35,763 bases of DNA from Ignavibacteriota bacterium (GTDB taxonomy: Bacteria; Bacteroidota; Ignavibacteria; Kapaibacteriales; UBA2268): positions 1 to 35,763 of the forward strand of contig JAGQWJ010000014.1 of assembly GCA_020437395.1 (NCBI GenBank), read 5' to 3'. The position numbers and the translations under genes are program-made. This document shows, piece by piece, positions 1 to 9,786 of this stretch (position 1 is its first letter; each line of letters starts with the position of its first letter). Below the pieces are notes generated by a model. It was not told the origin of the DNA and searched no databases. It worked only from the letters and a program-made list of their open reading frames with translations.

Positions 1-53
1 AAACTATGGATAAGCAGATTCAATCAAAGAATGATATAATGTACTTTAAAACC

Positions 54-84
54 AAAAAACCTCAACAATTGCTGAGGTTTTTTC
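54..84 (-). terminator. Intrinsic terminator, probably bidirectional, after the initiator tRNA
   Basis: A 7-bp stem (60-66 with 71-77, one G-U pair on the minus strand) closes a 4-nt AATT loop. It is flanked by A6 on one side and T6 on the other, so it has a U-tract in both directions. On the minus strand it follows the tRNA 3' end by about 10 nt. On the plus strand it follows an open frame that stops at 37-39, which may be the tail of an upstream gene; twelve codons are too few to name it. Confidence 0.8.
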
Positions 85-87
85 TTG

Positions 88-160
88 TAGCGGGAGCTGG
101 ACTTGAACCAACAACCTTCGGGTTATGAGCCCGACGAGCTACCTATTGCTCCACCCCGCG
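88..160 (-). tRNA. Initiator tRNA-fMet (anticodon CAU)
   Basis: The minus strand folds into a complete 73-nt cloverleaf without an encoded CCA. The anticodon loop is CUCAUAA. Three features mark it as initiator rather than elongator tRNA-Met: position 1 does not pair with position 72, the anticodon stem ends in three G-C pairs (GGG/CCC), and the D stem has the A11-U24 pair. The unpaired end is C1 x U72 instead of the more usual C1 x A72. The discriminator is A73, and the next genomic bases are CAA, so CCA must be added after transcription. Confidence 0.95.
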
Positions 161-172
161 ATCATTAGACTA

Positions 173-203
173 CAAACATAAGGACAATTTTCCTTATTTC
201 AAA
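173..203 (-). promoter_or_regulatory. Bacteroidota-type promoter for the initiator tRNA
   Basis: On the minus strand TTTG (200-203) is followed after exactly 19 nt by TATGTTTG (173-180). This is a full match to the TTTG-N19-TAnnTTTG promoter known from Bacteroidota. Transcription would begin around 166-169, a few bases before the tRNA. A perfect 7-bp inverted repeat (178-184 with 191-197) lies mostly in the spacer. It may be the weak terminator of the peptidase gene ending at 221, or an operator. The promoter call is strong by pattern; the role of the repeat is inference. Confidence 0.7.
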
Positions 204-220
204 ATTATTCTATTAATTAA

Positions 221-2368
221 TTATTGAATTATTAATTTTTTAGACGTATAAACGCCATCTAAATTGATATTTACTATATATATACCTTTTGCTAACCCAT
301 TTGTAAATATTTTGTAACCTATACTACTTGGGTTCAATCTTCCATTATATATTGTTTGTACTTTATTTCCAAGTAAGTCAATTAATTCAATATTCGCATT
401 CTGTACTATGTTTTTTATATTCATATTTAACTGTGAAATTCCTTCAGTCGATGGATTAGGATACAATTCCAAATCACCTACATAATCTTCTAATTGAACA
501 GAGGTAATCACAGAACTAAATGTATAATGAAGTACACTAACAGGGTCAATTTCTACTTTAACTGGGAAAAAAGTATTCTCGAAATAAAAAGTTTGGTTCT
601 TTTCATTATTCACAAATAATTCGCTTAATTCATAATTATCTTCATCTTTGTATAGCTTAAACCTAACAGGTGTTTTGAATACATCGGTTACATCGGGATT
701 AACTAATAGATTATCTTTCTGAATTTGATTAAGGTTGACATATACATCGAATTTATTCTCATCAAGAATAGTTACTTTAGTCTTTATTTCAAAGTCAGGA
801 TATCCTGGTTTATAGACCCATTGCTCAAAGAATGTATCAATATCAACAAGTGGATTAACTGCTTTCTCTTTCCACGCATCCTTATATTCAGCAGTAGTTA
901 TAGATTTATATTTAAACTCTTCTAGAATTTCTTTCAGTACTCTAAAGAATTGTTCATCACCTAAGTTTAGTCTCATTTGATTATGAATTATCGAACCTTT
1001 ATCATAGATTAAATAAGCATTAGTATTAAAAAATGAACTTAGTGGTATAGCATAAACTGGAATTGCAGAGTTGTCAGGGTTTCTTTTTAATACTTCTCTT
1101 ACTTGTCTTTCTATTACATTTCTATAGCTTTGTGGCTCTTCTAAATCCTCTAGATATATTGCTTCAGTGTATGATGCACCCCCCTCGTTTATCCATATAT
1201 CAGCCCAAGTCGCACAAGTCATAGAATTTCCAAACCAATGATGCCCCATCTCATGTACGAAGCCAGCATCTTGTTCATCGTTCAACCAGTATCTGTTTTG
1301 AGTAACCATTGTTTGGTGTTCCATCCCTCCATACGGAAATGGGAAAACAGATACAGTACCATAAGTAGCAAAAGGGTATGTCCCATAATTATCAACTAAA
1401 ATATCCATCATTCCTGGATGTGTTTCCATCGATTTCACTGCTGTGAAATAAATGTTATCTCTATCTTCTGGCCAGAAATAATGTGTAGAAGGTATTGTGT
1501 CTCCATTTTTAATATATTTCTGTTGTAAAGTATCGAAAACAGAAGCTGCAAAATTCATTAAATAAGTTGCAATTGGTTCGTTGTTAATCCAACTATATAA
1601 AACAGTGTTCTTTAGCGACTGTGAAGTCTGTTCCTCAATATCAGCAAGATACCCATTAGAAACAGCAGTATAACCCTTTGGAACAAGTATTTTCATAGAG
1701 CTAGTTGCTTTATCATAGGGTCTGTCATTACAAGGCATCCAATAGCGAGCTAATTCTGGTTCTGACATAGAATAAGCAATATTATGCTCTACAATAACAG
1801 GATTATCAAACCTATCTTTATTTCCTACATTATATCCTTTATGATAAATATGCATTCCACGGTTTCTCCAAAAACCATCTTCATCATCTGCAATTGCTGT
1901 ATAGTATATCGAAACATTAATTGTGTCGCCTGCTTTATGATCACCTACATATATTTTAACTAATCCATTCTCAACTACAGGTACATTGTCCGGAAAAACA
2001 CCATTAACAGTACTGTATCCAATTTTCATATTGGCAGCATCAAACTCAATACTATCAACATCTGAAGTTAATAATACTGTCATTCTATTTTCTCCAGAAA
2101 AGCCTTTTCTTTCCTCTACTGGTGCATCCAAATTTGATCTTAATGCATCTTTTAAATCTAAATATAAATCATAATGAAGTACATCATAGTTTCTTCTTTC
2201 TACATCACCGTAGTCTTGTACTCTATTATTTTTATGGTAATGAGTACCCGAAGTAGTATTTTCTACATCAAAATGCTTGGTCTCTGCTCTAAGGTATTCT
2301 GGGAGTTCCTGTGAAAATGAAGTGCTTAAAGTTACCACTAAAAGTAAAAGTATTATATGTTTAATCAT
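221..2368 (-). CDS. Secreted M1-family zinc aminopeptidase with T9SS sorting domain
   Basis: Exported metallopeptidase of 715 residues. The M1 signature is intact: GGMEH at 347-351 (substrate N-terminus binding), zinc motif HEMGHHW starting at H372 with catalytic E373 and H376, and the third zinc ligand E395 in NEG. A signal peptide starts at the chosen ATG (hydrophobic core IILLLLVVTL, then SFSQ). The frame stays open 79 codons upstream to 2605, but that part is not signal-like and overlaps the divergent gene at 2449, so the later start is preferred. The C-terminus has LELYPNPS and ends in GIYIVNINLDG plus a basic tail, typical of a T9SS type A sorting domain. Expected role: trimming peptides outside the cell or at the surface. 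The neighbour at 2449 is divergent, 80 bp away. Confidence 0.92.
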   Translation of the reverse strand: MIKHIILLLLVVTLSTSFSQELPEYLRAETKHFDVENTTSGTHYHKNNRVQDYGDVERRNYDVLHYDLYLDLKDALRSNLDAPVEERKGFSGENRMTVLLTSDVDSIEFDAANMKIGYSTVNGVFPDNVPVVENGLVKIYVGDHKAGDTINVSIYYTAIADDEDGFWRNRGMHIYHKGYNVGNKDRFDNPVIVEHNIAYSMSEPELARYWMPCNDRPYDKATSSMKILVPKGYTAVSNGYLADIEEQTSQSLKNTVLYSWINNEPIATYLMNFAASVFDTLQQKYIKNGDTIPSTHYFWPEDRDNIYFTAVKSMETHPGMMDILVDNYGTYPFATYGTVSVFPFPYGGMEHQTMVTQNRYWLNDEQDAGFVHEMGHHWFGNSMTCATWADIWINEGGASYTEAIYLEDLEEPQSYRNVIERQVREVLKRNPDNSAIPVYAIPLSSFFNTNAYLIYDKGSIIHNQMRLNLGDEQFFRVLKEILEEFKYKSITTAEYKDAWKEKAVNPLVDIDTFFEQWVYKPGYPDFEIKTKVTILDENKFDVYVNLNQIQKDNLLVNPDVTDVFKTPVRFKLYKDEDNYELSELFVNNEKNQTFYFENTFFPVKVEIDPVSVLHYTFSSVITSVQLEDYVGDLELYPNPSTEGISQLNMNIKNIVQNANIELIDLLGNKVQTIYNGRLNPSSIGYKIFTNGLAKGIYIVNINLDGVYTSKKLIIQ

Positions 2369-2448
2369 TATTATTGCCTTATTAATATTATATTTGTCAT
2401 TATATACGTTATACAAAGAAACATATTCTAACAAAAAAGTTACATAAG

Positions 2449-3276
2449 ATGAGCAATATAAGTAAAAATAAAGATTTAGTACTAAACAATGGAGTTGAGA
2501 TTCCAAGAATCGGCTTTGGAACTTACAAAATGCATGGGTACGAATTAGAAAAAGCATTAGAAAAGGCTTTCGAAGCAGGTTATAGACATATAGATACTGC
2601 GGCATTGTACGGAAATGAAGAAGAAATTGGAAATGTACTCAAGAATACTGGATTAAAGCGAGAAGATATATTTATTACCACAAAAGTTTGGAACGATGAC
2701 CAAGGATATGACAATACTATGGCAGCTATAGATGTAAGTTTGGATAAGCTACAAACTGATTTCGTCGATTTGTATTTAGTTCATTGGCCTATTCCAGAGA
2801 AAAGAGAAGCTACTTGGGAAGCAATGATTCAGATATATGATGACCGTAAAGCTCGCTCAATTGGTGTCAGTAACTATACTATTAAGCATATAGAAGAGCT
2901 AATGAAAAAATCTCCAATTACTCCTGTTGTCAACCAAATAGAGATTACTCCTTTCTTATACCAAAAAGAATTAGCTGAGAAATGTGAAACTTATGATATA
3001 AAAATACAAGCTCATTCGCCTCTTGTAAGAGGTACTAGATTGAATAATCCTGTCCTAAAAGAAATAGCTGAGCAATATGGTAAATCAACCGCACAAGTAC
3101 TTATTCGTTGGTCTTTGGAGAAAGGATTTATCGTTTTGCCTAAGTCAGCAAATCCAGAAAGAATTCAACAAAACATAAATGTATTTGATTTTGAGCTTTC
3201 AACTGCCGATATAGCTTATATAGATGCATTGGATAATAATATGCGTATTTCTTGGGATCCTACGGAGCTAGATTAA
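2449..3276 (+). CDS. Aldo/keto reductase
   Basis: NADPH-dependent reductase of small aldehydes or ketones, cytosolic, 275 residues, the normal size for the 2,5-diketogluconate reductase-like branch. The full AKR tetrad is visible: D49 (GYRHIDTA), Y54 (ALYGNE), K79 (TTKVW) and H112 (LVHWP). The C-terminal coenzyme motif LPKSANPERIQQN is present. Substrate cannot be told from sequence. Its TAA stop shares one base with the ATG of the next gene (TAATG at 3274-3278), so the two are probably translationally coupled. Confidence 0.93.
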   Translation: MSNISKNKDLVLNNGVEIPRIGFGTYKMHGYELEKALEKAFEAGYRHIDTAALYGNEEEIGNVLKNTGLKREDIFITTKVWNDDQGYDNTMAAIDVSLDKLQTDFVDLYLVHWPIPEKREATWEAMIQIYDDRKARSIGVSNYTIKHIEELMKKSPITPVVNQIEITPFLYQKELAEKCETYDIKIQAHSPLVRGTRLNNPVLKEIAEQYGKSTAQVLIRWSLEKGFIVLPKSANPERIQQNINVFDFELSTADIAYIDALDNNMRISWDPTELD

Positions 3277-4289
3277 TGTCGAAAGCAGGTAGAATAGATA
3301 CTTCCAATAGAATTGTAACTGAAAGTTACTCTTCTCGTGGTGGTAGATATTTGCCAGTAACGAAAGCTCCTAATAAAAAAGCTTCTATAAAGCTAAGAAA
3401 AGGAGAGATAGTATTCGGTCAGGTGTTAGAGAAAGTTAGTAAAGAGCTTTTCAAAATTAAATTACCAAATGGTATATTCAAAGCTATAATTCACCCAAGT
3501 TTGAAACAAGGCGATAAGCTCTACTTCCTGATAAGAGAGGTGGACCCTTCGCTTATTATAACAGTTCATTCAACCGATTTGATTTTCAAAAAAAATAAAA
3601 TCGATATAGACGAGATTCTCCGTGTTTTAGACATCGAAATTACCAATATAAGTCAAAGTGTAGTATTGGAATATTCTTTACGAGTAAATAGACTTCTTAG
3701 ACATGTGATAATTGATATTTTAGAAAGAGTAGAAGATTACAGACAACAGAAAAAGAAATATAAGCTTACTCATAGTATAGAGTTTATTCTACTTGATCTT
3801 TATTTAACTGGCTATAATATAAAAGATAAGAATATTTTAAAATTAGTTTTGAATTACATTTCGCCTTCTTCTATCAGATTACAAGAAAATGTACTCATCC
3901 CGAACCTTGAGAAATTGGATGAACTTTCACAATACAATTCATCATTCGTAGATGCTCTATACGTAAGAAACATTGCAGCAAAATTAAATGAAGCTCAGAG
4001 TGTATATTACACAAATATTAAGGGAAATAATTACAGAATAGAATTGTTCAAAAAACATAAAATAATTCAAGCTATTATCTCTGATGAAAAGAATATTGAT
4101 ATTAAAATAGTAATTAATATGAGGGACAATAGAGCAAAAATTTATTATAAGAAATTAGATATAAATATTCGTAGAATAGAAAACATTGCGAATTATAAAG
4201 TTAGCTATGAGCTAACCGACAGACTATTTATTAATTCCTATTCAGAAAGTATGGACGGTCAAAATCAAAAAATCACCTATGTCGTCTAA
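3276..4289 (+). CDS. Uncharacterised protein with distant FliK-like (hook-length control) architecture
   Basis: 337 residues, no signal peptide. The start at 3276 overlaps the preceding stop by one base; an in-frame ATG-like start 24 nt earlier lies inside that gene and is less likely. After a short basic leader (1-37) comes a small beta-rich module (about 38-93: GEIVFGQVLEK, then LKQGDKLYFLI). Next are two helical repeats (about 100-215) with patterns such as ILRVLDIEITNIS and DLYLTGYNIKDKN, then a beta-rich C-terminal part (about 245-337). This order resembles FliK-type proteins, where an OB-like segment, helical repeats and a C-terminal domain follow one another. The similarity is by pattern only and no flagellar gene is nearby. 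Call it hypothetical with a FliK-like hint. Confidence 0.6.
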   Translation: MSKAGRIDTSNRIVTESYSSRGGRYLPVTKAPNKKASIKLRKGEIVFGQVLEKVSKELFKIKLPNGIFKAIIHPSLKQGDKLYFLIREVDPSLIITVHSTDLIFKKNKIDIDEILRVLDIEITNISQSVVLEYSLRVNRLLRHVIIDILERVEDYRQQKKKYKLTHSIEFILLDLYLTGYNIKDKNILKLVLNYISPSSIRLQENVLIPNLEKLDELSQYNSSFVDALYVRNIAAKLNEAQSVYYTNIKGNNYRIELFKKHKIIQAIISDEKNIDIKIVINMRDNRAKIYYKKLDINIRRIENIANYKVSYELTDRLFINSYSESMDGQNQKITYVV

Positions 4290-4367
4290 AAAAACTCACA
4301 TCCTATAATTTGCATTGCTAATATTCGTATATTGAAGTTATAAATTAAACAATAAATTAGAAATTTT

Positions 4368-6653
4368 ATGAAAATCAGGAAAGAGGACGCACTTAATTAT
4401 CACTCCAAATCACCCGCTGGTAAAATAGAAGTCGTACCGACAAAACCATTTATTACACAAAGAGATTTATCATTAGCTTATTCCCCAGGAGTGGCTTACC
4501 CATGTCTGGAGATAGAAAAGAGACCAGACGATGTGTACAAATACACAAACAAAGGGAACTTAGTTGCTGTAATAACGAACGGGACTGCTGTATTAGGATT
4601 AGGGGACATAGGAGCCGCAGCTGGTAAACCAGTAATGGAAGGAAAAGGAGGATTATTCAAAGCATTTGCAGATATTGATGTATTCGATATAGAGTTAAAT
4701 TCGACGAACACCGAAAATCTGATAAATGCAATAGAAATGATGGCACCTACTTTTGGAGGTATTAATTTAGAGGATTTTAAAGCTCCTGAATCCTTTATTA
4801 TAGAAACTGAATTACAGAAAAGATTAAATATACCAGTTTTCCACGATGATCAACATGGCACAGCGATAATATCAGGAGCAGCACTAATCAATGCACTCGA
4901 AATAGCTGGTAAGAAGATAGAAGACATAAAGGTTGTTTACAATGGAGCTGGTGCAGCGGCAATAGCATGTGCTAAATTTCACATAGCACTTGGAGTAAAA
5001 CCTGAGAACGTTTTAATGTGTGATAGGCAAGGAGTTATATACACTGGTCGCGAAGATGAGATGAATGAGTATAAGAAAGAATTTGAGATTGACACCGATA
5101 AAAGAACTTTAGCAGAAGCTTTGGAAGGAGCAGACGTTTTCATGGGACTTTCTGTTGGTGGAGTGGTTGACAAATCAATGGTTAAATCAATGGCTGATAC
5201 ACCAATTATATTTGCAATGGCTAACCCAGATCCAGAAATCACTTATAAAGATGCAAAAGCTGCTCGAAAAGATGTTATTATGGCAACAGGTCGTTCAGAT
5301 TATCCGAACCAAGTAAACAATGTACTAGGTTTCCCTTTTATTTTTAGAGGGGCTTTGGACGTACACGCAAGTGCTATAAATTTAGAGATGAAAATAGCAG
5401 CAGCAAATGCACTAGCTGAACTTGCACGAGAAGAAGTGCCAGAAAGCGTTAAGTCGGCTTATGGAGTTAATGAAATGGCTTTTGGACCTGATTATATTAT
5501 TCCTAAGCCGTTCGATCAAAGAGTACTTACTTCAGTGTCTCCTGCCGTAGCAAAAGCCGCAATGGATACGGGAGTAGCAAGAAAGAAGATAAAGGATTTC
5601 GATGAGTATAAGAGAAATCTTAACATAAGAATGGGTCGAACTCAGAGCTTTATGTCTTTAATGTACAAAAAAGCTAGAATGAAACCGAAGAGAGTTGTAT
5701 TCCCAGAAGGCGACAATGCTCGAATAATCAGAGCAGCACAGCTATCAGTCGAAGAAGGAATAGCTAAACCAATATTACTTGGTAAAGAAAAGGAAATCAG
5801 AGAGGTAGCTGATAATTTTGGATATGATTTGGAAGGAATAAAAATCATAAACCCAGTAACATCAGAGAAAACTAAAAAGTATATTGAAGAATATTATAAA
5901 CTAAGACAAAGAAAAGGTGTCAATAGACACGACGCTGAGAAAAGGTTATTAAATCATAGGAATTATTTCGGTTCTATGATGGTAGCTATGGGCGATGCGG
6001 ATTGTATGTTAAGTGGACTTAATACTAACTATGCTTCAACTATTAGACCAGCATTAGAAGCAATAGGCCACGATCCAAGATTCAACAAAGTATCAGGACT
6101 TTATATAGTCTCCTCTAAACAAAAGACATACTTTTTGGCTGATACTACAGTAAATATCAATCCGAATGCTCAAGAAATAGCAGATATTGCTATTCAAGCG
6201 GCAGAAACAGCTCAGCATTTTGAAATAACTCCAAAAATTGCGCTACTATCCTATGGTAATTTTGGCTCAGCACAAGGGGAATCTCCCAAAAAAATGCGTG
6301 AAGCAAGAAAGATTATCAAGACTAAAAGGCCAGATTTGATAGTAGATGGTGAAATGCAAGCTGACACAGCCGTAAGACCAGAACTAATCGATTCAACGTT
6401 CCCTTTCAGTGATATAAAAGGTGATGCAAATGTTTTGATTTTCCCAGATCTTAATGCTGGTAACATTACATATAAGTTACTATCAAAAATTGGTAAACTG
6501 AACCTCATTGGTCCAATCCTTATTGGTATGTCTAAACCTGTTCATATACTAGAGCAAGGTAGCGATGTCAATGAGATACTGGATATGGTTGCAATTGCTG
6601 TGGTTGACTCGCAAGAAGATAATGTCAGTAAACAAATAAAGAATGGAAATTAA
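4368..6653 (+). CDS. maeB: NADP-type malic enzyme fused to phosphotransacetylase-like domain
   Basis: Converts malate to pyruvate and CO2 with reduction of NAD(P). At 761 residues it matches the long MaeB class. Residues 1 to about 425 are malic enzyme: [12 protein letters not shown] (Y38), [23 protein letters not shown] (K93), [10 protein letters not shown] for metal binding and the dinucleotide motif VYNGAGAAA. Residues about 430-755 are a phosphate acetyl/butyryl-transferase domain ([14 protein letters not shown], then [11 protein letters not shown]). In characterised MaeB proteins this second domain is regulatory, responding to acetyl-CoA; that is family knowledge. The gene stands alone, with 78 bp upstream containing a TATAAT at about 4315 and two terminators downstream. 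Confidence 0.95.
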   Translation: MKIRKEDALNYHSKSPAGKIEVVPTKPFITQRDLSLAYSPGVAYPCLEIEKRPDDVYKYTNKGNLVAVITNGTAVLGLGDIGAAAGKPVMEGKGGLFKAFADIDVFDIELNSTNTENLINAIEMMAPTFGGINLEDFKAPESFIIETELQKRLNIPVFHDDQHGTAIISGAALINALEIAGKKIEDIKVVYNGAGAAAIACAKFHIALGVKPENVLMCDRQGVIYTGREDEMNEYKKEFEIDTDKRTLAEALEGADVFMGLSVGGVVDKSMVKSMADTPIIFAMANPDPEITYKDAKAARKDVIMATGRSDYPNQVNNVLGFPFIFRGALDVHASAINLEMKIAAANALAELAREEVPESVKSAYGVNEMAFGPDYIIPKPFDQRVLTSVSPAVAKAAMDTGVARKKIKDFDEYKRNLNIRMGRTQSFMSLMYKKARMKPKRVVFPEGDNARIIRAAQLSVEEGIAKPILLGKEKEIREVADNFGYDLEGIKIINPVTSEKTKKYIEEYYKLRQRKGVNRHDAEKRLLNHRNYFGSMMVAMGDADCMLSGLNTNYASTIRPALEAIGHDPRFNKVSGLYIVSSKQKTYFLADTTVNINPNAQEIADIAIQAAETAQHFEITPKIALLSYGNFGSAQGESPKKMREARKIIKTKRPDLIVDGEMQADTAVRPELIDSTFPFSDIKGDANVLIFPDLNAGNITYKLLSKIGKLNLIGPILIGMSKPVHILEQGSDVNEILDMVAIAVVDSQEDNVSKQIKNGN

Positions 6654-6680
6654 TTATATCACTTTATATTAAAATTTTCT

Positions 6681-6713
6681 AGACCGTCATAAAATATGAT
6701 GGTCTTTTTTTTT
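6681..6713 (+). terminator. Intrinsic terminator of maeB
   Basis: An inverted repeat with an 11-bp stem (AGACCGTCATA / TATGATGGTCT, one G-T pair) and a 3-nt loop is followed by an uninterrupted T-tract. It lies 28 bp after the maeB stop. Confidence 0.85.
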
Positions 6714-6740
6714 GCCGTGGGATTAGAAGATTAAACAAAC

Positions 6741-6766
6741 AAAGGAGCCTCTGGCTCCTTTTTTTA
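6741..6766. terminator. Second hairpin between convergent genes, probably bidirectional
   Basis: A perfect 9-bp stem (AAAGGAGCC / GGCTCCTTT, loop TCT) is followed by T5 on the plus strand. On the minus strand it is followed by TTTGTTTGTTT. It lies 30 bp past the stop of the minus-strand gene at 6796, so it can serve both that gene and maeB. Confidence 0.8.
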
Positions 6767-6795
6767 TACTGTTATTTATTTGGTGATGATGATTT

Positions 6796-8148
6796 TTACT
6801 CCACCACGAACTTCTGTCTTTCAGCAATTCCATTTGAATAACCTATCTGGATAAAGTACATACCAGCGGGTAGATCATTATCTGGTTTGAAAGTTATATT
6901 TTCTTCATATTTTTTCAATACAGCTTTGAATGAAGTTAAAGTTTTACCGTTTATATCAATTATTGATAAGTTGGCATCCCCTCTGTAAGTTGGGATAAAT
7001 GATATATTTATAGTATGATTCTTAGGCACAGGATTTGGGTAAATACTAATTTCTTTCTTTTTATCAACTAACTTTTTATCTGAAACAGAAAGTATAGGGT
7101 CTGTCCATTTGTAAACTTTACCGTTTTCAGATACCGCTAGTATTTCACCGTTTGGAAGAAAAGCATAATCGCTTGGCGGGTAATCAAATTCATTTGGACC
7201 ATTATCTCTTTCCCAGCTAAGTCCACCATCTGTTGTCCTCCATAGTTTTACAAATCCCCTAGTAAATGCAATCCCATTTTTATCGTCTAAGAAATCAACA
7301 CCAAGTAGAGGTAAAGTCGGGGTTGATAGTGTATCCATTATCTTTTGCCAAGTATAGCCTCCATCTGTAGAATGTTTAAAAATGTCAATATATTTACTTG
7401 AATACGGTACAGTTTGAACAGCACCTACAGCATAAACGCTATACTCGGATAGTTTATGGTAGAAATAAGTTTCACGCCCCTCTTTAATTGATGCAATTTC
7501 CCAAGATTTTCCGCCATCTGTACTTATAGTATGGAAATACACGTTATCTTCGTGATAGAAGTCAACAGAGTAATATCCGTTTGCAATTATTGTAGTATCG
7601 TTTATAAATTTATAATAATGTGCTGCAATACTTCCTTTTTCTATGTCGAAATTGTGATTCAAATTAAATTTCAGGGAATCCCATGATTTCCCATAATCTG
7701 ATGATTTAAAGAATCTATCCCCTGAACTTATTAAAACAAAATTCTTATATGAACTTGCTTCTGTATAATAATCTGGTGCATTGCTTATTAGACTGTCATA
7801 TAGCCAACTTTTACCTGCATCTTCAGAGTACCAATACCTGAGACCAACGCACATAAGTAAAATTTGGTTAGGAGTTTCGTGATGAAAAGAAGTTATTTCT
7901 CGAGAAAATCCAAAGAGATTAGTTTTTACGGTATCCTTAAATATGACTTCAAATGAATTCCCTGAATCAGTTGATTTTTCAACACAAGGGGAAGTTATAC
8001 CAAAATTACCACCTATCATTAGATTATTCTGATCAATTATACTAATACTAGGTCTATCTAAATCTTTTGGAAGTGTTGAAATTTGATTCCATTCACCGCT
8101 AAACAGTGGTGAATGGAAAATAAATGTTATTAGAATTATAAATTTCAT
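6796..8148 (-). CDS. Secreted Asp-box beta-propeller protein with T9SS sorting domain
   Basis: 450 residues with an N-terminal signal peptide (FIILITFIFHSPLFSG). Six Asp-box motifs of the form S/T-x-D-x-G-x-x-W/F lie at about 59-66, 108-115, 149-156, 209-216, 260-267 and 305-312, which indicates a sialidase/YCF48-like propeller. No catalytic set is evident, so it is more likely a binding or structural surface protein than an enzyme. The C-terminus is a T9SS type A domain: IYPNPVPKNH at about 369, LPAGMYFIQIG, then a tail ending KFVVE. Its ATG overlaps the stop of the upstream cysteine-rich gene by 4 nt (ATGA), so the pair is one transcript. It shares its repeat type and C-terminal domain with the larger protein at 14858. 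Confidence 0.85.
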   Translation of the reverse strand: MKFIILITFIFHSPLFSGEWNQISTLPKDLDRPSISIIDQNNLMIGGNFGITSPCVEKSTDSGNSFEVIFKDTVKTNLFGFSREITSFHHETPNQILLMCVGLRYWYSEDAGKSWLYDSLISNAPDYYTEASSYKNFVLISSGDRFFKSSDYGKSWDSLKFNLNHNFDIEKGSIAAHYYKFINDTTIIANGYYSVDFYHEDNVYFHTISTDGGKSWEIASIKEGRETYFYHKLSEYSVYAVGAVQTVPYSSKYIDIFKHSTDGGYTWQKIMDTLSTPTLPLLGVDFLDDKNGIAFTRGFVKLWRTTDGGLSWERDNGPNEFDYPPSDYAFLPNGEILAVSENGKVYKWTDPILSVSDKKLVDKKKEISIYPNPVPKNHTINISFIPTYRGDANLSIIDINGKTLTSFKAVLKKYEENITFKPDNDLPAGMYFIQIGYSNGIAERQKFVVE

Positions 8149-9746
8149 TTTTCTATATATACCTTTATTATTCTTAATACTTCATCTTTGTTTTTTTCGA
8201 GAATAAAGTAAACTCCTCTATCTAAATAATCATACATGTAGTCTAAAGCCCTGCGTTTTCCAAGAGCATTACCCATAAGATCGTATATAACGGCTTCATT
8301 ATTGGAATGTATCTTTGTGTTAATTGACTTTGCTTCATAAGTCGATGAAACTACATAACTTTCTCCTTTTTTCATTCCCTCCATAGTAGAGTAAAATCTC
8401 TCAAAGCTATTTTGACCATATAAATCATTTGGATTTTGAGCCAAACTATGTATTACTTCTTCGCAGACTGCAATACATGGTCTTGTGAACCATACACAAG
8501 TGTCTCCTATAAAATCTGTTCCATCTAATTTTGTATAAGTCAATTTATTATCTGAACCTCTACATATCGTATAAAGTCCCCAACAGCATCCTAGTTGATC
8601 ATTATGTAATGGATTACAAGGGCCTGCACCTGTTTTAGTTAATGTGTCAAAATCAGTAACACAAATCGCATTAACAAGTCTAAATTCTGTTTTACAGTCG
8701 CCTGGTAATAAATTCTCCATTCCACTTTTTGTTAATAACCATATATTAGCGTAAGTGACAAAAGCACTAAGTTGAATTTGTAACATACAGCTATCAGGAC
8801 CAAAATATTGAATGGAATCAAACCTAATATCTTTATAACTCTCTGGGCAAGGAGGGCTTGTAGAATATCTCGTGCTGTAATATATTTTTATTGAGAATCC
8901 TGTACATCCATTAAGGAGAGAATCAACATTTATGACTTCTGAACTATCTGAAGTCCAAGGACCATCATTACAAGGGAAGTCACAACCAGCTAATGCAGAA
9001 TTTTTTGATCTAGATATCGGTTCACAAATAGGCTCGCAAGGTGGTAAACAGGTTTGGGGAAAAACTTGGTTATTCCAAATAATATCATAGAGCGAATCAA
9101 TAGATCTACTGTTTATATCTACTGTCGATGAGGAAATATTTGCATTAACCGAACAGCAATATTGAGTTTCTGGGTTGCATTTTAAACCCTGATTATTAAT
9201 ACAATCTCCAACTGTTGTTATACTTACCGTGCTTGAAGTATTATACGTTTTAAGTGTGTCACCGTTTGGGTATGATTTAGCATCAACAGTCATATTATTT
9301 ATAATGCCTGGTATTCTATCTTCTAATTCTGAATAGTAAACTAATGAAAAATAATCTTTCAACTTAGTTTTATCACATTCATAACAATCTGTACCACTAC
9401 CTTCCCAATATAAACCTGAAATAAAAAGTCCAACACTTATACTTTCACCCGTATCTAAAACTGCTTTTTGTTCAGGAGTATAACAATTATAATTAAGTGT
9501 ATCAAATATTTCATAGTAAACGACAATAAAAACACATAATGGATTACAACTTGGATCTGCATTAATCCCTGCTATTGTGTCTGTTTTGGGACCTATCCAA
9601 CCAGAACTACTCCTACAAGTATCATTCATTAGCGGACCTAAATTACAAGGTTCATAAGATTTTCCTATCCAAATTGAATCAATTTGATTATACAAAGGCA
9701 TACTAGAACCAATTAAGAACAATAATAAAACCATATATTTCTTCAT
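8145..9746 (-). CDS. Secreted cysteine-rich protein (28 Cys) with T9SS-like C-terminus
   Basis: 533 residues from the preferred ATG at 9746 (KKYMVLLLFLIGSSMP signal peptide); another in-frame ATG lies three codons earlier at 9755. I count 28 cysteines after the signal, many in pairs or close groups (PSCNPLC, YCC, CLPPCEPICEP, GCDFPC, GCC, PCIAVC), which suggests a disulfide-rich extracellular fold. No known domain was recognised. The last 50 residues (VIYDLMGNALG, then LDRGVYFILEK and a lysine-rich end) look like a T9SS sorting domain without the usual YPNP. The gene is first of a two-gene unit and overlaps the Asp-box gene by 4 nt. About 490 bp of upstream sequence holds a tandem repeat and RNA hairpins that may control it. 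Confidence 0.8.
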   Translation of the reverse strand: MKKYMVLLLFLIGSSMPLYNQIDSIWIGKSYEPCNLGPLMNDTCRSSSGWIGPKTDTIAGINADPSCNPLCVFIVVYYEIFDTLNYNCYTPEQKAVLDTGESISVGLFISGLYWEGSGTDCYECDKTKLKDYFSLVYYSELEDRIPGIINNMTVDAKSYPNGDTLKTYNTSSTVSITTVGDCINNQGLKCNPETQYCCSVNANISSSTVDINSRSIDSLYDIIWNNQVFPQTCLPPCEPICEPISRSKNSALAGCDFPCNDGPWTSDSSEVINVDSLLNGCTGFSIKIYYSTRYSTSPPCPESYKDIRFDSIQYFGPDSCMLQIQLSAFVTYANIWLLTKSGMENLLPGDCKTEFRLVNAICVTDFDTLTKTGAGPCNPLHNDQLGCCWGLYTICRGSDNKLTYTKLDGTDFIGDTCVWFTRPCIAVCEEVIHSLAQNPNDLYGQNSFERFYSTMEGMKKGESYVVSSTYEAKSINTKIHSNNEAVIYDLMGNALGKRRALDYMYDYLDRGVYFILEKNKDEVLRIIKVYIEK

Positions 9747-9786
9747 AACAAACATCTCAAATATGTTAATAATTAATTATTATTAT

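Noticed and set aside
1..39. Tail of an upstream plus-strand gene ending at 37-39.
   Set aside because: Twelve codons before the window edge are too few to support a coding call, although the bidirectional terminator after it is consistent with one.
2369..2605. A longer N-terminus for the M1 peptidase.
   Set aside because: The extra 79 residues are not signal-like and overlap the divergent reductase gene; a good signal peptide begins at 2368.
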